Origin: Sanderia malayensis | Lineage: Eukaryota; Cnidaria; Scyphozoa; Semaeostomeae; Pelagiidae | Direction of reading: 5' to 3' | Length of the DNA stretch: 64,000 nt | NCBI GenBank assembly: GCA_013076295.1 | Contig: RQOL01000930.1 | Span: forward strand, 1-64,000 | Part shown: positions 47,795 through 59,148 of the stretch, in pieces | Numbering within the stretch: the stretch's first letter is position 1 | Layout of the letters: the number at the start of each line of letters is the position of its first letter | Made by a program: the position numbers and the translations under genes | The notes under the pieces: generated by a model | Told to the model about the DNA's origin: nothing | Databases searched by the model: none | The model's input: only the letters and a program-made list of their open reading frames with translations

Positions 47795-50700
47795 GGTGAA
47801 GGTTGCGAGTCCAGCTCAGGCAAATAAATTAGTACTTAATGTACACTTAGTAGTGAATTGTACCATTTTTTATCAGGTGGTGCAATACTTTTACTTTTGG
47901 TGGTGCAATACAATACTTGTGTATGGAAATCTTGATTCTCGAAACATGATTTTGGCAGCCATTCTCTTATATATATGGAATCCGTATGGGTAAATCCATC
48001 TATAATCCATAAAAGCTCAAAATCAAATTTCCAAACTTTCAAGTTCCGAGAAATTTGGCTCGTGAGTAGCAGAAACCTGAATGAAACCTACTAATTAGAG
48101 CCTTCTAATCAATTTGAGACAAATTTCATCCCTCAGGACAGTTGGTTTAAAAATTAAGATCGCTGACTGGCTGCAACAAGTGCATACTTCATGAAGGCTT
48201 ATAATGGAGTTTGCAAAATATCAATTTGAAAGAAATGTGCCTCTCAATTAGTCGAAACCAACTAATTCGAGCCTTCTAATCATTTTAGGACTAGTTTCAA
48301 TCCTCTGGGACATTTAGCTCATGTCAAAATATTTTAAATGTAAATCATAACATTATGGTTGGTAGAACTTGACAATTGTTCTACTTACAACAAGACAATA
48401 AGGTTGTTTTGTTATCTGTATTGCTTTGGTTCTTTGTCCGTACAACGGTGTATGTTTTCTTAGCCTGTAAAATTAACAATAATTCTATTAAAATTTTAGT
48501 CACAACCTTCACAGTTCTATTTATAATTTTAGTTTTATCTACGAAAAAATTATGGTAAATCTTGGACTTTTTTATTGCCTTAATATTAATTAATATTTTG
48601 TTTAGAAAAATTTAAATAAAACATTTTTCCATGCAATTGATCAAAGCTAAAATAATTGAAACTGTATGCTCACACACCCTTGTATATACGCTTGGATTCC
48701 CACCCTTCACCCTAGACTCTTGGGTGTTGCACTACCATGAGCCCTAGAGAGTTCATATGAAGTCTAACTCTCGAGCATCATGGCGGAGCCGCTGAACTTT
48801 TGGGATTGTGTATCTTAAAAATAGCTTCGTGGACAGAAACTTAAGATTCTCTTGGCTTTGGGATGAATAATTGACAACCGAATCTAAAAATTGCAATGAA
48901 TACATTACTTCGCTGGCAAATACACAGGAAATGAAAGACACCAAATATTCTATTTCGTACACTAGAGACCATTGCTGTGACCATTTATTTTATGATTACA
49001 AGATGATTTAAACCGAAGAAAATTGAGATTAATGTTTGAATTTATAGCCGTTCGTTGGAATATATTTGACATAAGTACATATAAATAATTACAAATGGAT
49101 CAATTATCAGTAATACATTATTGTGGATAAAAATATTAATAATTGAATAGATTTGAGTGAAGTGGACTTAGTTTGAGTTTGCAACTGATAATTCAACTGC
49201 TCTAATTATTCGTACACATTAGTTTCAAAACGATTAAAGCAGCGTGACGTAATTGCAAGGATAACGCATCAGGCTGATTTTTCACAAACGAAAGACCCAA
49301 ACAAGAACCAAATTAGCCCGACATCAAAATCACGCGTTCCTATATGTTTACTGTTCCTCTGCTTCAAAACTACAACTTCCCATCCAGTGTTGTCGAAACA
49401 GTAATTTCTCAGGAAAGTGCCTCATCATTTCGGCACTTTTAAAATGCATAAATTATGATATCCTTGCGACAATTACGCCATATAAATATGAAAAAAACTA
49501 GCAAATTCCAAAGACAGATACGTCATTTGAAATTTTTACTGGAGTACCACTAACTTATTTGTGTTGTCATCATTTTGTTAAATTATACCGATATGGCATA
49601 AAATGAAATAATATGGCAGTAATTGTGGCAACATTTTAGTAAATCGTGTCGGGTGGAATCTCTGGTGTTACACCCAAGGGGTGGGATGCAAGGGGCGGGG
49701 TAGTAAGGGAGTTGCTTTGCTGCTCGTGTCGACGAGTTGTACAAGTTATAGAATGAATGCAAAGAAAAACAGATGTAGTTGTCTTGTTATCGTTCCTTTT
49801 TGGCATCAAGTAATTATTCACTTTACAAGAGTACATTTCCTGCGACCTTATCATGCCTATTAACATCACAATATGCTCGGTCTCTATCTTTAAATAATTA
49901 ATCAGTTTCATAATGAAAACGAGATTAACTTCGTCGTAATCTCGGTCTATCATCATTGTTGATAATAAGTGGGGCTAAAATCATGAAAATCTGGCTTTCC
50001 ATGATTGAAGGACTTGCTCTGTAGCTCTGCAAGTTATCTCTTGTTCTCTCTTTCGACTTGCTGATAAAAACACAGTGAATTTATTGCTTTGTCTATATCC
50101 TTCATTCTACATCTTTGCTCTATCACTCATGGGGCGAGATAATTTGTTTTTGTATGTTTTTCTGTCTATGCTTTGCAAATATTTTGTCTGTGCTTTTAAT
50201 AATTCAATAACGTATAACATTATTTGTTCATTTTCCCGTAATTGGCAATATTGGCCTAACTCAGTTAGCTTATATTCGAATCCACACAAAAACCTTAACT
50301 GGTTTAAATACATAGTCCATTTGTATTTAATTCAGAAAACTACGAGTACTCCTTGTCTTTCTTAATATGCAGATATATAAAGGCTGGGCCAAAATGAGAT
50401 AATTAAATTGCAATTGCCAGAAGGCAAATAATGATAATAGCAGAAAATTTCCGGACAAGATGTATTTCGAGCTGAATATTGTATGGTATGATGCTTAAGC
50501 TTAGCACGATTAGGCTCAGGAGATTGTTTTTATTTTCCCCTCCCTGCATATCATATGCATGCAAGATGGCTCTTACAACAAAATGACGTCATTGGTCACC
50601 ATGCTTTCCATCAAAACCTGCAAATTTCCAAAGTTTAATTGGAATTTCCATTTGTCAAATCAGTGATAATCAGCATTACATGTTATGATCGATGAGGTTT

Positions 50701-51028
50701 TAAAAGATTGCTAAATTTTGCTGGTTACTTAGAAACTCCGTATTCATATGGAAAATATTCATAAATAAAGGTTCAGAAACCACTTAAGAAAAGAAATCAT
50801 TTTATATTTTATTTATTAATAAAAACAGTTTGTTGTCAGCCGAGACGAAGCCATCTGCTCTTTCACATGATGGCGATGCATTTTAAGCTTTACAATCTTT
50901 ACATAAACAATAACAGCTAAATGCAAAACTGAGCGAGAGTCATTTTAATGAAGACATCGTTGATGGTGTGGTTCTTGGCTGAAGGTAGAAAAAACACCTA
51001 GTTGTGACGTGGCATATAATAGTCGAAA
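47795..51028. other. Gap between MATE copy 3 and the secreted-protein family
   Basis: Divergent upstream regions meet here. A loosely repeated word (CTAATTMGAGCCTTCTAATCA plus following bases) occurs at about 48090 and 48260, 170 bp apart. The rest is AT-rich with no convincing exon, RNA gene or transposon end on either strand. Confidence 0.55.
51011..51020 (+). promoter_or_regulatory. TATA-like box close to the PAN gene start
   Basis: GGCATATAAT lies 10-18 bp before the first in-frame ATG. If it is the TATA box, transcription would begin near 51045, past that ATG, and translation would start at the next in-frame ATG (51068). Confidence 0.35.
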
Positions 51029-52441
51029 ATGGAGCTTGTGAAACTCCTGAGAACACGCTGGCAATTCATGCTTGCCTTTCTCGTTGCAAGCCAACAGCAA
51101 CATATGCTAACTACTGCTACTGCAACTACACTTACTTCGTATTACGAGAACTACGAAATTGTGGACAGCTCCGTGATCACATCATTTGATGTACCAAGCA
51201 TTCAGAATTGTGTTCAAAAATGTCAGTTCGATAGTAGGTGCAACGTTGCTAATATTAAGGTGGTGGAAGCAGCTACTCTGCAGTCTGGCAAGATTAAATG
51301 CTTATTTGCAAGACTTGAATGCTTTGAGAATCTGCGTGACATAATGCAGGTATCAAATGGGTGGCAGTTGTATAAAATCCTCGATAAACATTGTTACTCT
51401 GATGCGGTATGTATATCTTGCACTCGACACTTTTCCATATGAAAAGGCACCTTAATTTTGCCGAGCTTCGGATTGTGTTCTTAGTAAATGGGACGAAAAA
51501 ACATCAACATTTTAGTTTTGACCAAAACAATGCGAGGAAGCATTTATATTTAAAATGAAGCGGAGTGACAATTTCATTCTAATATAAAGGCAAATTATAT
51601 TTCTATTTCAAATAATATTATTGATGTTTTTTTTTTATCTTACTTTCAGAAGACGACAACCCAACCTCAAACTCAACCTCAAACAGCATGCAATGGAGGT
51701 AAGCATAACTGGAATAAATGTCCACCCATTTCTCAAGCAGAAACAGCGGAGACCCGAATCTTGTGCACTGTACGTTTTAGCAAAGCTTGGAAGTTTGTTT
51801 TGCAGGGACTCAAACGCTTTAACAAGGCCCCACTCTTAATGGAGGTGTCCAGTAGGGGGGGGGGAGGGGGAGACAAAAAATCAGCTATAAAGTCGGTCAA
51901 AGATTGTGATTATAGCCCAGGTTGGCTTGTTATGATCTCAGCGTGAGCCATCTTGACTCAGAATGTGTACTGTAAGATAACAAAAACGTAAAAAGCACTT
52001 GCAACTTTGTGGTTTGCGTTTGATTATGTTTCTATATAAATCCAGGTGATTTCATGTCTGTGCTTGTTTCTAGGTCAGTTCTATTTGAAGCACAAAATGG
52101 GGGGAAAGAAAATTTATTACAACGACCAAGGGTACTATGTTTTGAAGAGCACGCAGGCCACGAAATTTTGCACCACAACGTCCCAGAATCGCCTCTACGA
52201 CGTTGACAATAAAAAATGTTTGAAAATAGCCTCAAACTCTCGTGTCACATTAAATAATGAATGCTCCACGTCCAGTGCAAATTTTCAAATCACAAACCAG
52301 GAAATAGTGTCCTACGGAAGTGGGAGCTCTTGTGTTTGGCAACAGCAGAGTGATAATCCACCAGAAAACGGAGTACTAACAGTGCGATCGGGGTGCTCCG
52401 AAAACGAGTCTACAGTTCTGTTTATGAAAGTCCCATTGTAA
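51029..52441 (+). CDS. Secreted cysteine-rich protein with PAN-like N-terminus
   Basis: Exons 51029-51406, 51650-51698 and 52074-52441 join in phase to 795 nt (264 aa). Residues about 14-25 (MLAFLVASQQQ) look like a signal peptide. Residues 55-115 have a PAN/apple-like spacing (NCVQKCQFDSRCNVANIK, then a KCLFARLEC segment). Exon 2 encodes a short Thr/Gln/Pro linker (TTTQPQTQPQT). Exon 3 encodes about 120 residues with paired short hydrophobic strands and cysteines (LYDVDNKKCLKI, SSCVWQQQ, LTVRSGC), which could be a beta-trefoil-like domain; that is only a guess from pattern. The three-exon plan and PAN-type first exon resemble the two genes downstream, but the C-terminal domain differs. Probably secreted, function unknown. 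The start may be 51068 rather than 51029. Confidence 0.7.
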
Positions 52442-52469
52442 GCAACTTGCATAAATGGATTGTTGACGA

Positions 52470-53155
52470 ATATAATACAATATTATATTACATTATATCA
52501 TGCAATGTCATATTATGATGTTATGTTATGTTATGCTTTACTCCAATATATTATGTTATACAATACTATACTATACTAATGCCATATACTATACCATACT
52601 ATACTATACTACACTACACGTTTTTTTTTTATAAGAAACCACTTTATAAGAAACCTACTAGTAGAATTTGTGCTAAATTACAATAGATTCTTTTGTTCTA
52701 TTGTTTTCCTTAACAATAGAAAACAATAGAAAATTTAAGAAACTTTTACTAGTAGGGCTTGAGCTAGGTTTCTTATAAAATAAAAAACGTGTACTATACT
52801 ATCCCATACTATACCACACTATACTGAAGAATGCCATACTATACTATACTATACTATACTATGTTATACTATACGATAATATACTGTACTAAACTATGCT
52901 ATAATATACATTGCGATGCTATACTATATAATACTATGCTATACTATTCTAAACTATGCAATACTATACCATATTATGCCATATTATACCATACTATACT
53001 ATGCTATACTATACTATGCTATACATTACGATGCTACATTATACTATACTATGCTATACTATAAACTATGCCATACTCTACTATATTATGCCATATTATA
53101 CTATACTATACCATACTATGCTATGATATACATTACTATATGCTATAATATACTG
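52470..53155. repeat. TACTA/TATAC microsatellite, split by a MITE
   Basis: Long runs of ACTAT/TATAC/TATGC pentamers at 52470-52614 and 52794-53155. The translated frames here (repeated YYTILYY) are artefacts of the repeat. Confidence 0.95.
52615..52793. mobile_element. MITE inside the microsatellite
   Basis: Ends CACGTTTTTTTTTTATAAGA and, inverted, TCTTATAAAATAAAAAACGTG, with TA outside both ends. The interior has CTATTGTT words like the 13609 and 23844 elements. The host repeat is TA-rich, so the TA edges carry little weight alone. Confidence 0.75.
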
Positions 53156-53310
53156 AACAAGTACAAATTTGTAAACATTGGGAGCATCAAAGGACAACAC
53201 ATTGACAGCAGGTTATTTCATCTCACATGTATATGTTCCTTTACAACAACAATACGAGAGCCCAATTTCCTAAGCTCATAAAAAATCTTAAGGTAATAAC
53301 AAAAATAAGC

Positions 53311-53424
53311 TTCAGCTTTAAACGTTTCGATTTAATAATCTTCATCAGTATAACTATTCTAGAGATATAGCTAGAGAATAGTCATACTGATGAAGATTAT
53401 TAAATCGAAACGTTTAAAGCTGAA
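53311..53424. repeat. Perfect 41-bp inverted repeat with hammerhead-like core
   Basis: Arms 53311-53351 and 53384-53424 are exact inverted copies. The 32-bp middle also pairs in part (ACTATTCT/AGAATAGT). The right arm reads CTGATGA, 13 nt, GAAA (53387-53410), the spacing of a hammerhead core with a possible 3-bp stem II (GAT/ATC). I could not close stem III. Confidence 0.85.
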
Positions 53425-53494
53425 TTTTATTTCCTTTACAACATATACATCCCATTATTTCAACCCATAAGAATCACAATAATAATATATCAAC

Positions 53495-53732
53495 CAATGG
53501 CGTAGATAGCAAATTTTATAGGGGGGGGGGCGAGAAATTCCGATTTTCAACAAAAATTTAATAAGCACTTTTGTTTCTTCAAGACTGTGAATGTAAGATA
53601 AGGTCATTAGCTAGAACTGAACGTAAACAGAAGATATTTATTTTCCGACAAGATCAGCAATTTTCCGACAAAACGGCAGTTTAATTCTACAGGAGTTTCT
53701 TCACCCCATGACCCCCTCTATCTACGGCAGTG
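53495..53732. mobile_element. hAT-like MITE, 238 bp
   Basis: Ends CAATGGCGTAGATAG and CTATCTACGGCAGTG. ATATCAAC is duplicated on both sides (53487-53494, 53733-53740). Contains a G10 run and mirrored TTTTCCGACAA words. A fragment of the same family is at 56408-56610, reversed. Confidence 0.88.
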
Positions 53733-53740
53733 ATATCAAC

Positions 53741-54513
53741 CATAGAGAATCAACATAAACCATGGTCAACTACATCATACTGTGGCACAGGGGGTCAAAC
53801 TTTGGGTTTTGTTATCATTTCGATTAAGTTCGGAAAATTTACTTTCACTTGTTTAGTAAAATGCTGATCAAGTATTGCTTCTGGATAGGTGAAATCGAAT
53901 TGTATATTGCTTCATTTACTCATTAGTAGAATTTAAATGCAAGTATGCTCATGTTCGTCAAGCTTCATTAAATGAGTCAAAACGACGTCATTAAAACTTC
54001 CCATCAAAATGTTCCCAACTTCAATCCCATTCTTCGACCTTCACCTGGATTGCGTAAAATTCAATGAAAAACACAAGTCAGGAACTTACTAGATTGTTTC
54101 AATAAAAACTCCTGTCTATTACAGCTGCCCCTTCGCTTTACACACGAAATTAAAATATTAAGCAATATAATGTCTTCCTAAGTACCTACATTTGCATATG
54201 GTCATATTTGTATATTGTAATGGTATATTGTAATGGTGTAATGGCATATTGTTATTTGCACTTACATCTTTGCCTTACCGAAATATTGTTTACCCAAAAC
54301 AAGGCGACAAACGCCACTGTTTTCAAAGTATGCTTAATCAAATAAAAATATAATTCGAGAAGATTCATGAATTATCCATATAAAATAACCATATATGGCA
54401 TAAAATAAACAGATGTGATGGAATAGCGCGGATATAAATACTGGAAACCTTGCATATACTTCATAAAGGCAGCATTAGAAGCTAAACCCTTTCAAAGGAA
54501 GATATAGGCAGCC
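53741..54513. other. Upstream region of the broken PAN-fibrinogen-like copy
   Basis: AT-rich with no gene seen. A good TATA box (TATAAATA) stands at 54433-54440, 74 bp before the ATG. The region does not resemble the sequence upstream of the intact copy. Confidence 0.5.
54433..54440 (+). promoter_or_regulatory. TATA box of the broken copy
   Basis: TATAAATA, spaced for a transcription start about 45 bp before the ATG at 54514. Confidence 0.5.
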
Positions 54514-56967
54514 ATGAAACAGACAGGACTCCATAAACTTGGTCATACTTATGCATTACTTTGCATGTTGTGGTTGGTAATTGTTGCAGATGAAGAACAT
54601 TCGAGTACAAAGCGTGCTGCATTTTCTATTGCACAATCAGATGATGCAACTACGTCAAGAGTTGTAGTTGCAAGCTTACAATCACAGAGCGATTTAACAT
54701 GCTCTCAAAAATGTCTCCGAAATGAAAAGTGCAAATTCAAGATATATCATGTTGAAACAAAGAAATGCCAGTTGCTTTCATCCATTTATGAAGAAGATTT
54801 AAACAATGAAAAAGCAATACCATTCAAGAAAGAAAAGATCCCACATAAAGTAAGTCAAATTAACCTAAAAGTAATTTAGAGGCTCCTTATGACAAATAAG
54901 TAGAAAATTGGAGGTGAGTACCTATTCACTAATGTGACACCATATATATCAACTCGTCAACAAACAACTTCAAATAAAAAAAAGTAAATAGCATCCTCTA
55001 AATTACGCTTTTAGAAAGATGGTTTATGCAAATCAAAATCAAGTACTGGTTGCAGTGAAAATTGCGAGTGTGTTCAAACATGGCGATTTGAAGAGCCGAC
55101 ATACACTTGCAGCTGCACCAAACAAGATATTGATTCCTTAGTATATTTTGGAAAACAGATAAAATTAAATTGATTAGGCCTGTTGCTAAAGCTTACGTTT
55201 AATACATACTCGTCTTGAAAAGCTACAATAGTGGCCAAAAATCCCGTGGATACTTACAATTTTACAATGTTGTTTTTCAGGAAGGCCAATAAAAATATCC
55301 CATATGGGACTATAAAGGTGTCATTGATATTGATAACACAAGATTGTATTAAAAGGGTAAAGGGGTTGGGGGATGAAATGGAGCCAGGGGGAAAGGGGGG
55401 TGCTTTGTCATATATCCTAAAGACCTTTAGCCCCAATTGCGTTCATACAGTTGGTACACAATTCAACTTTGAAAATAGAATGACACATCTTTGCGCAATT
55501 GCAGGTGTCTACAAATCATGCAAAGAAGCATTAATGAAAAATGGATGGGAAAAAGGGATGTATGCCATAAAGCAAAGTGGTTATCCGAATGAGATAAAAG
55601 TTGAGTGTATGAGATTGAAAGATGGATATTCATTTATGGTATTTCATCACGACAGTGAATTATCAACCCAAGTTGAAGGATACGAAGATCGAGGATCATA
55701 CGTTAAGAATTTTACGTATGAGTTCGACCTGAATACAATCATATCAATTATCAAAGAATCACGTTACTGCAAACAGCACGTAAGAGCTGATTGCTATGAC
55801 GCATACATGACTGGTTATACTTGGATAAAAGGTCGTAATGGTACAAAACTGGATTTCTGGGGTGGTGGGCCCAGCAATTCCACTCAGGGGCGCCGGAAGC
55901 ACGGGGGCAGCGGGGGCAGCTGCCCCCTCTGCCCTGACGCTACGGGGGCGAGCGGGGGCAGCACTGTGCCCTTTTGAAAATGTCACTGTGTGTTACATAT
56001 TCAATGGGGTATGTGCTACTTGGACAAGATGTTAAAAAATTAAAACTTTAGAGAGGATGCGAAGGATAAATTAGCCTGCATCTCTGTCCTTATCGATTTA
56101 GACGCATTAAAAAACGAACTCCAAGAGTTGCCCATACCATAAATCCTTGAATCCACGAATAATCTCCCAACTTCGAACAAGCCCTCCCCTCGAATAAGCC
56201 CCCATACTGATAATTTTGCAAGGATGTTGGGTCCAGGTTTCTAAACATCGAAGTTTTTTAGGAATGTATGGCAAATAACAGCAAGTTTATACCAATAAAT
56301 TCATTGATTGGCTGCATTGCATTGTATAGCTTTTATCTTGCGTAATATTGAACAATAATTAGGCTAAAATTTTGTTTTTGCCAGGATTTACGGTATATAT
56401 TACTGTAGAGCTAAACTGCCGTTTTGTCGGAAAATTGCTGATCTTGTCGGGAAAAAGATATCCTCTGTTTACGTTCAGTTCTACCTAATTCCCTTATCTT
56501 ACATTCTTGGTCTTGAAGAAACAAAAATGATCATTAAATTTTTGTCGGAAAATCTGAATTTCTCCCCCGCCCCCCCCCCACCCCAATAAAATTTCCTATC
56601 TACGCCATTGGCAACTATACAATTCTGTAGCACTTTCATCAGCAACAGCAAAACGTACATTTAGAATACGATGCGTCAAATAAGGAAATGGTTTTGAAAA
56701 TGTGCCCTTTTTGAGCAGCTGCCCCCGCCGCCTCAAAATGCTTCCGGCGCCCCTGATTCCACTGGTTGCGCATGCGGTGTAACAAACAACTGTGCAAACA
56801 AGGAAAAACAATGCAACTGTGACAAGAATGATTCCAAATGGCGTGTAGATGAAGGATATGTTAAAGAGAAAAATGTCTTGCCAATAATGGGCATAGCAGT
56901 TGGAGAAACGGGCAATAACTCTGAGCGTTTTCGTTACACAATTGGACCATTATTTTGCAAAATTTAA
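54514..56967 (+). pseudogene. PAN-EGF-fibrinogen-like secreted protein, interrupted copy
   Basis: Copy of the gene at 60438-61710. Exon 1 (54514-54849) and exon 2 (55015-55126) match it in length and mostly in sequence (signal peptide, CSQKC...KCKFKIYHVETKKC; CSENCECVQTWRF). Three lesions are visible. The donor after exon 2 reads G|ATATTG where the intact copy has G|GTATTG. Intron 2 is about 378 bp against 81 bp. Exon 3 (from 55505) is split after GGGPSNST by an 871-bp transposon; the remaining sequence resumes at 56764 (GCACGVTNNC) and runs to the stop at 56967 with no other frame change. Reading into the element gives a chimeric glycine-rich tail and an early stop at about 55977. The rest of the frame is clean, so inactivation looks recent. 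An unusual splice, or excision of the element, could still yield a product. Confidence 0.85.
55885..56755. mobile_element. hAT-type element inserted in exon 3
   Basis: 871 bp with 17-bp perfect terminal inverted repeats (CAGGGGCGCCGGAAGCA at 55885-55901, its complement at 56739-56755) and an 8-bp target duplication ATTCCACT (55877-55884, 56756-56763). Sub-terminal GGGGGCAGCTGC words are also mirrored. There is no transposase frame, so it is non-autonomous. Within it, 56408-56610 is a reversed, 5'-truncated relative of the 53495 element, and 56160-56210 resembles the GCTTATT MITE family, so it is a composite. Confidence 0.93.
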
Positions 56968-57947
56968 ATCCCGGTGTTGCAAAAAGCAAGCCTGATATCA
57001 TTATCTTTGCTGATATTCAAATATTGTTTTTTTTTTTGCTAACGTTTAACACTGGTAAATTTTAATCAATCACGTGTGTTGTACGATAAATTATACTTAT
57101 TGATAACTTCATTTTGTAATACCATTTTAGTTACACACATAAAACTTGAAATCTCTAAATTTTTCTCAAAAGATTTTCGCTTTCGTTTCATCAGTGCAAT
57201 TATTGTTTTCAAAAGCAAAGAACGCGTCTACCACTTGAATTTTTCATATTGCAAAAAAATTACGAAGCTCTCAATCAAGCCCACCCTTTCTTCTAAGCCC
57301 CCTTTTAAAGTGGTTGAAAGTAGTAAGCCCCAACGGACATAAACAATTTACAGTTATATGTAACATTGTTAAGAAGTCGTATATAGAGAAAAAAAATTTG
57401 GCTTAAAAAAACCAAGACTTGACCTTGCATTAGCAAAAGTTCTGATTATCTTTTTGTTCTCTAGAACTGACGCTACCTCTCTCATGGCCTCTTAGGGGGC
57501 GCTTAGTGTAATCATCGATTCAGACGTATAGCTATAAGAATAACTTGCTCTATTCAAGTGATGATGAAAGTAACTTTTTGGAATATTTAGGATATTTAAA
57601 TCATTCATATTATCATAAAGATCAAGCCAGGCGTTTTTGTACCTTCTAAACAATTTTTTAGGAGTGAAATTTTATTTTGCAACAGCCAAAGAAATCCTCA
57701 TATATCGAATGAGTTGACGACATCCATGATGAGTGACTGAGGGACGCTAGAAGCTTCTTTCTTTCGAATAGCAAAAGACTGAGGCAATATGTGAAAGAGT
57801 TATCCAAAAAAGGTATAAATAATACCATATAGAATGAGACTAAAAGTTTTATCGAAGGGAAAACGATTGGCGAAGATTCAAACAGACTTGAAAAAGATTG
57901 GCGATGGTTTAAACAGACTTGAATGTCTGTAAGCTGAATATGATCGT
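56968..57947. other. Intergenic, upstream part
   Basis: AT-rich, with a short CAAGCCCACCC/AAGCCCCC MITE-like remnant near 57275-57335 and a twofold repeat (GATTGGCGA, then AAACAGACTTGA) at 57865-57925. No gene is seen. Confidence 0.5.
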
Positions 57948-59148
57948 CAGGCGCGGATCCAGGAGAAAATCTGAGCGTCGCAAATGGGGGTCAGGGGGGC
58001 AAAGTCCAACGAAAGTTTCGGAACCACGCCCTCTTGGGCGGCGAAAAATAGCGGCCACGCCCCTTTTCTTTAATTCCTTTCATTGTGCTGCAGGCAAGGC
58101 CAATTAAGATATTTCTGTATTAAATTAAGTATTTGATACACATGAGCTTCATTCAAAGGATAGTTTAATATGATGCCAGTGTTTAACTCTAAATAGCACG
58201 AAACAAAGAGAACATGCAAGACATTCAATAATGCCAATGTTTTTTCTTTGATAATTGTCAAGAAGAAAACAGAAATGTGAAAACAGAAATGTCTAATCAT
58301 ACAAAGAATAAAAAATAAAAATAATTTTTGGGCAAAATAATTAGCAATAAGCAAGAACAAGAACAAAAACAAAAATTCAAATTGAGAAAACCCAAGCAGG
58401 CATTGTCTAATCAGTGTGGCCTAAACCCAGAATGTCAGCGAGCCTCATTCGACGAGGATGACAAATAGCAAACGGTTGAACGACTTCTTATAATGTCTTA
58501 GTCAATAGAGCGATGAACGTGAAGCACAGCTAGGCCATTTAGCCTTTGTTCACACATGGTGCAACGAAACGAAAATATGTTTTCAGGCAGGATTGTGTAA
58601 CATGTAACGGATATGAATTGTAACTTTCTCTTCCGCTGTATGAGCAGTAAGGAACAATAGGAGAAACAATTGCTGCATCATAATTTTTGCCTGATTGGCT
58701 TGCGACGGTCATGGGCTCTTGCCATTGGCTTGCGACTACAGCGGACACTTGCTATTGGCTTGCGACTGTCAGTTGAATTTGACCGTCGCTTCCGCTCTTT
58801 GATCCACAGCAGCTGCTGTCGTTATACGATTTGTAAGAGAGCGGCCAAAGAGTCTCTCAAGGAGGAGTCTCTCAAAGAGTAAGAGCCGCAGAAATTATTC
58901 AAATCAAAACAAAATCGGCTCAGTGAAGGGGGCAAGCAGCTCAAAAATACAAGAAAGAGAACAGACCCGTGACAAAGCCAAGCGGGAATAAAATTAGTTG
59001 CGGCGGAGACAAATCATGTTGTGTTGATCATGGACTTTAGAAATTGTTTTGCATTTAAGAAAGGTTCTATTTAAATAATAAATTTAGGTTATTGCTCAAA
59101 TCTGACCGTCGCAGCTTCGACGGTTGCGACCGTCTGGATCCGCGCCTG
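57948..59148. mobile_element. Element with CAGGCGCGGATCCAG inverted ends
   Basis: A perfect 15-bp inverted pair (57948-57962 and 59134-59148) encloses 1201 bp. The CAGG...CCTG ends are hAT-like, but the 8 bp on each side do not match, so the insertion is old, rearranged or of another type. The interior holds a 30-bp unit repeated three times (58695-58770) and no transposase frame. Confidence 0.65.
58695..58770 (+). repeat. Three 30-bp ATTGGCTTGCGAC units
   Basis: ATTGGCTTGCGAC(G/T) recurs exactly every 30 bp, each followed by a variable tail (GTCATGGGCTCTTGCC, ACAGCGGACACTTGCT). ATTGG is the complement of a CCAAT box. Confidence 0.8.

Noticed and set aside
49636..49956. 106-codon minus-strand frame
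   Set aside because: No family pattern, no paralogue in the window, low-complexity stretches and no plausible promoter or splice partners.
52831..53281. Tyrosine/leucine-rich frames (YYTILYY)
   Set aside because: Pure translation of the TACTA microsatellite.
55231..55504. Upstream part of the 248-codon frame as coding exon
   Set aside because: The intact copy has only an 81-bp intron here; the frame before 55505 has no counterpart and is best read as enlarged intron.
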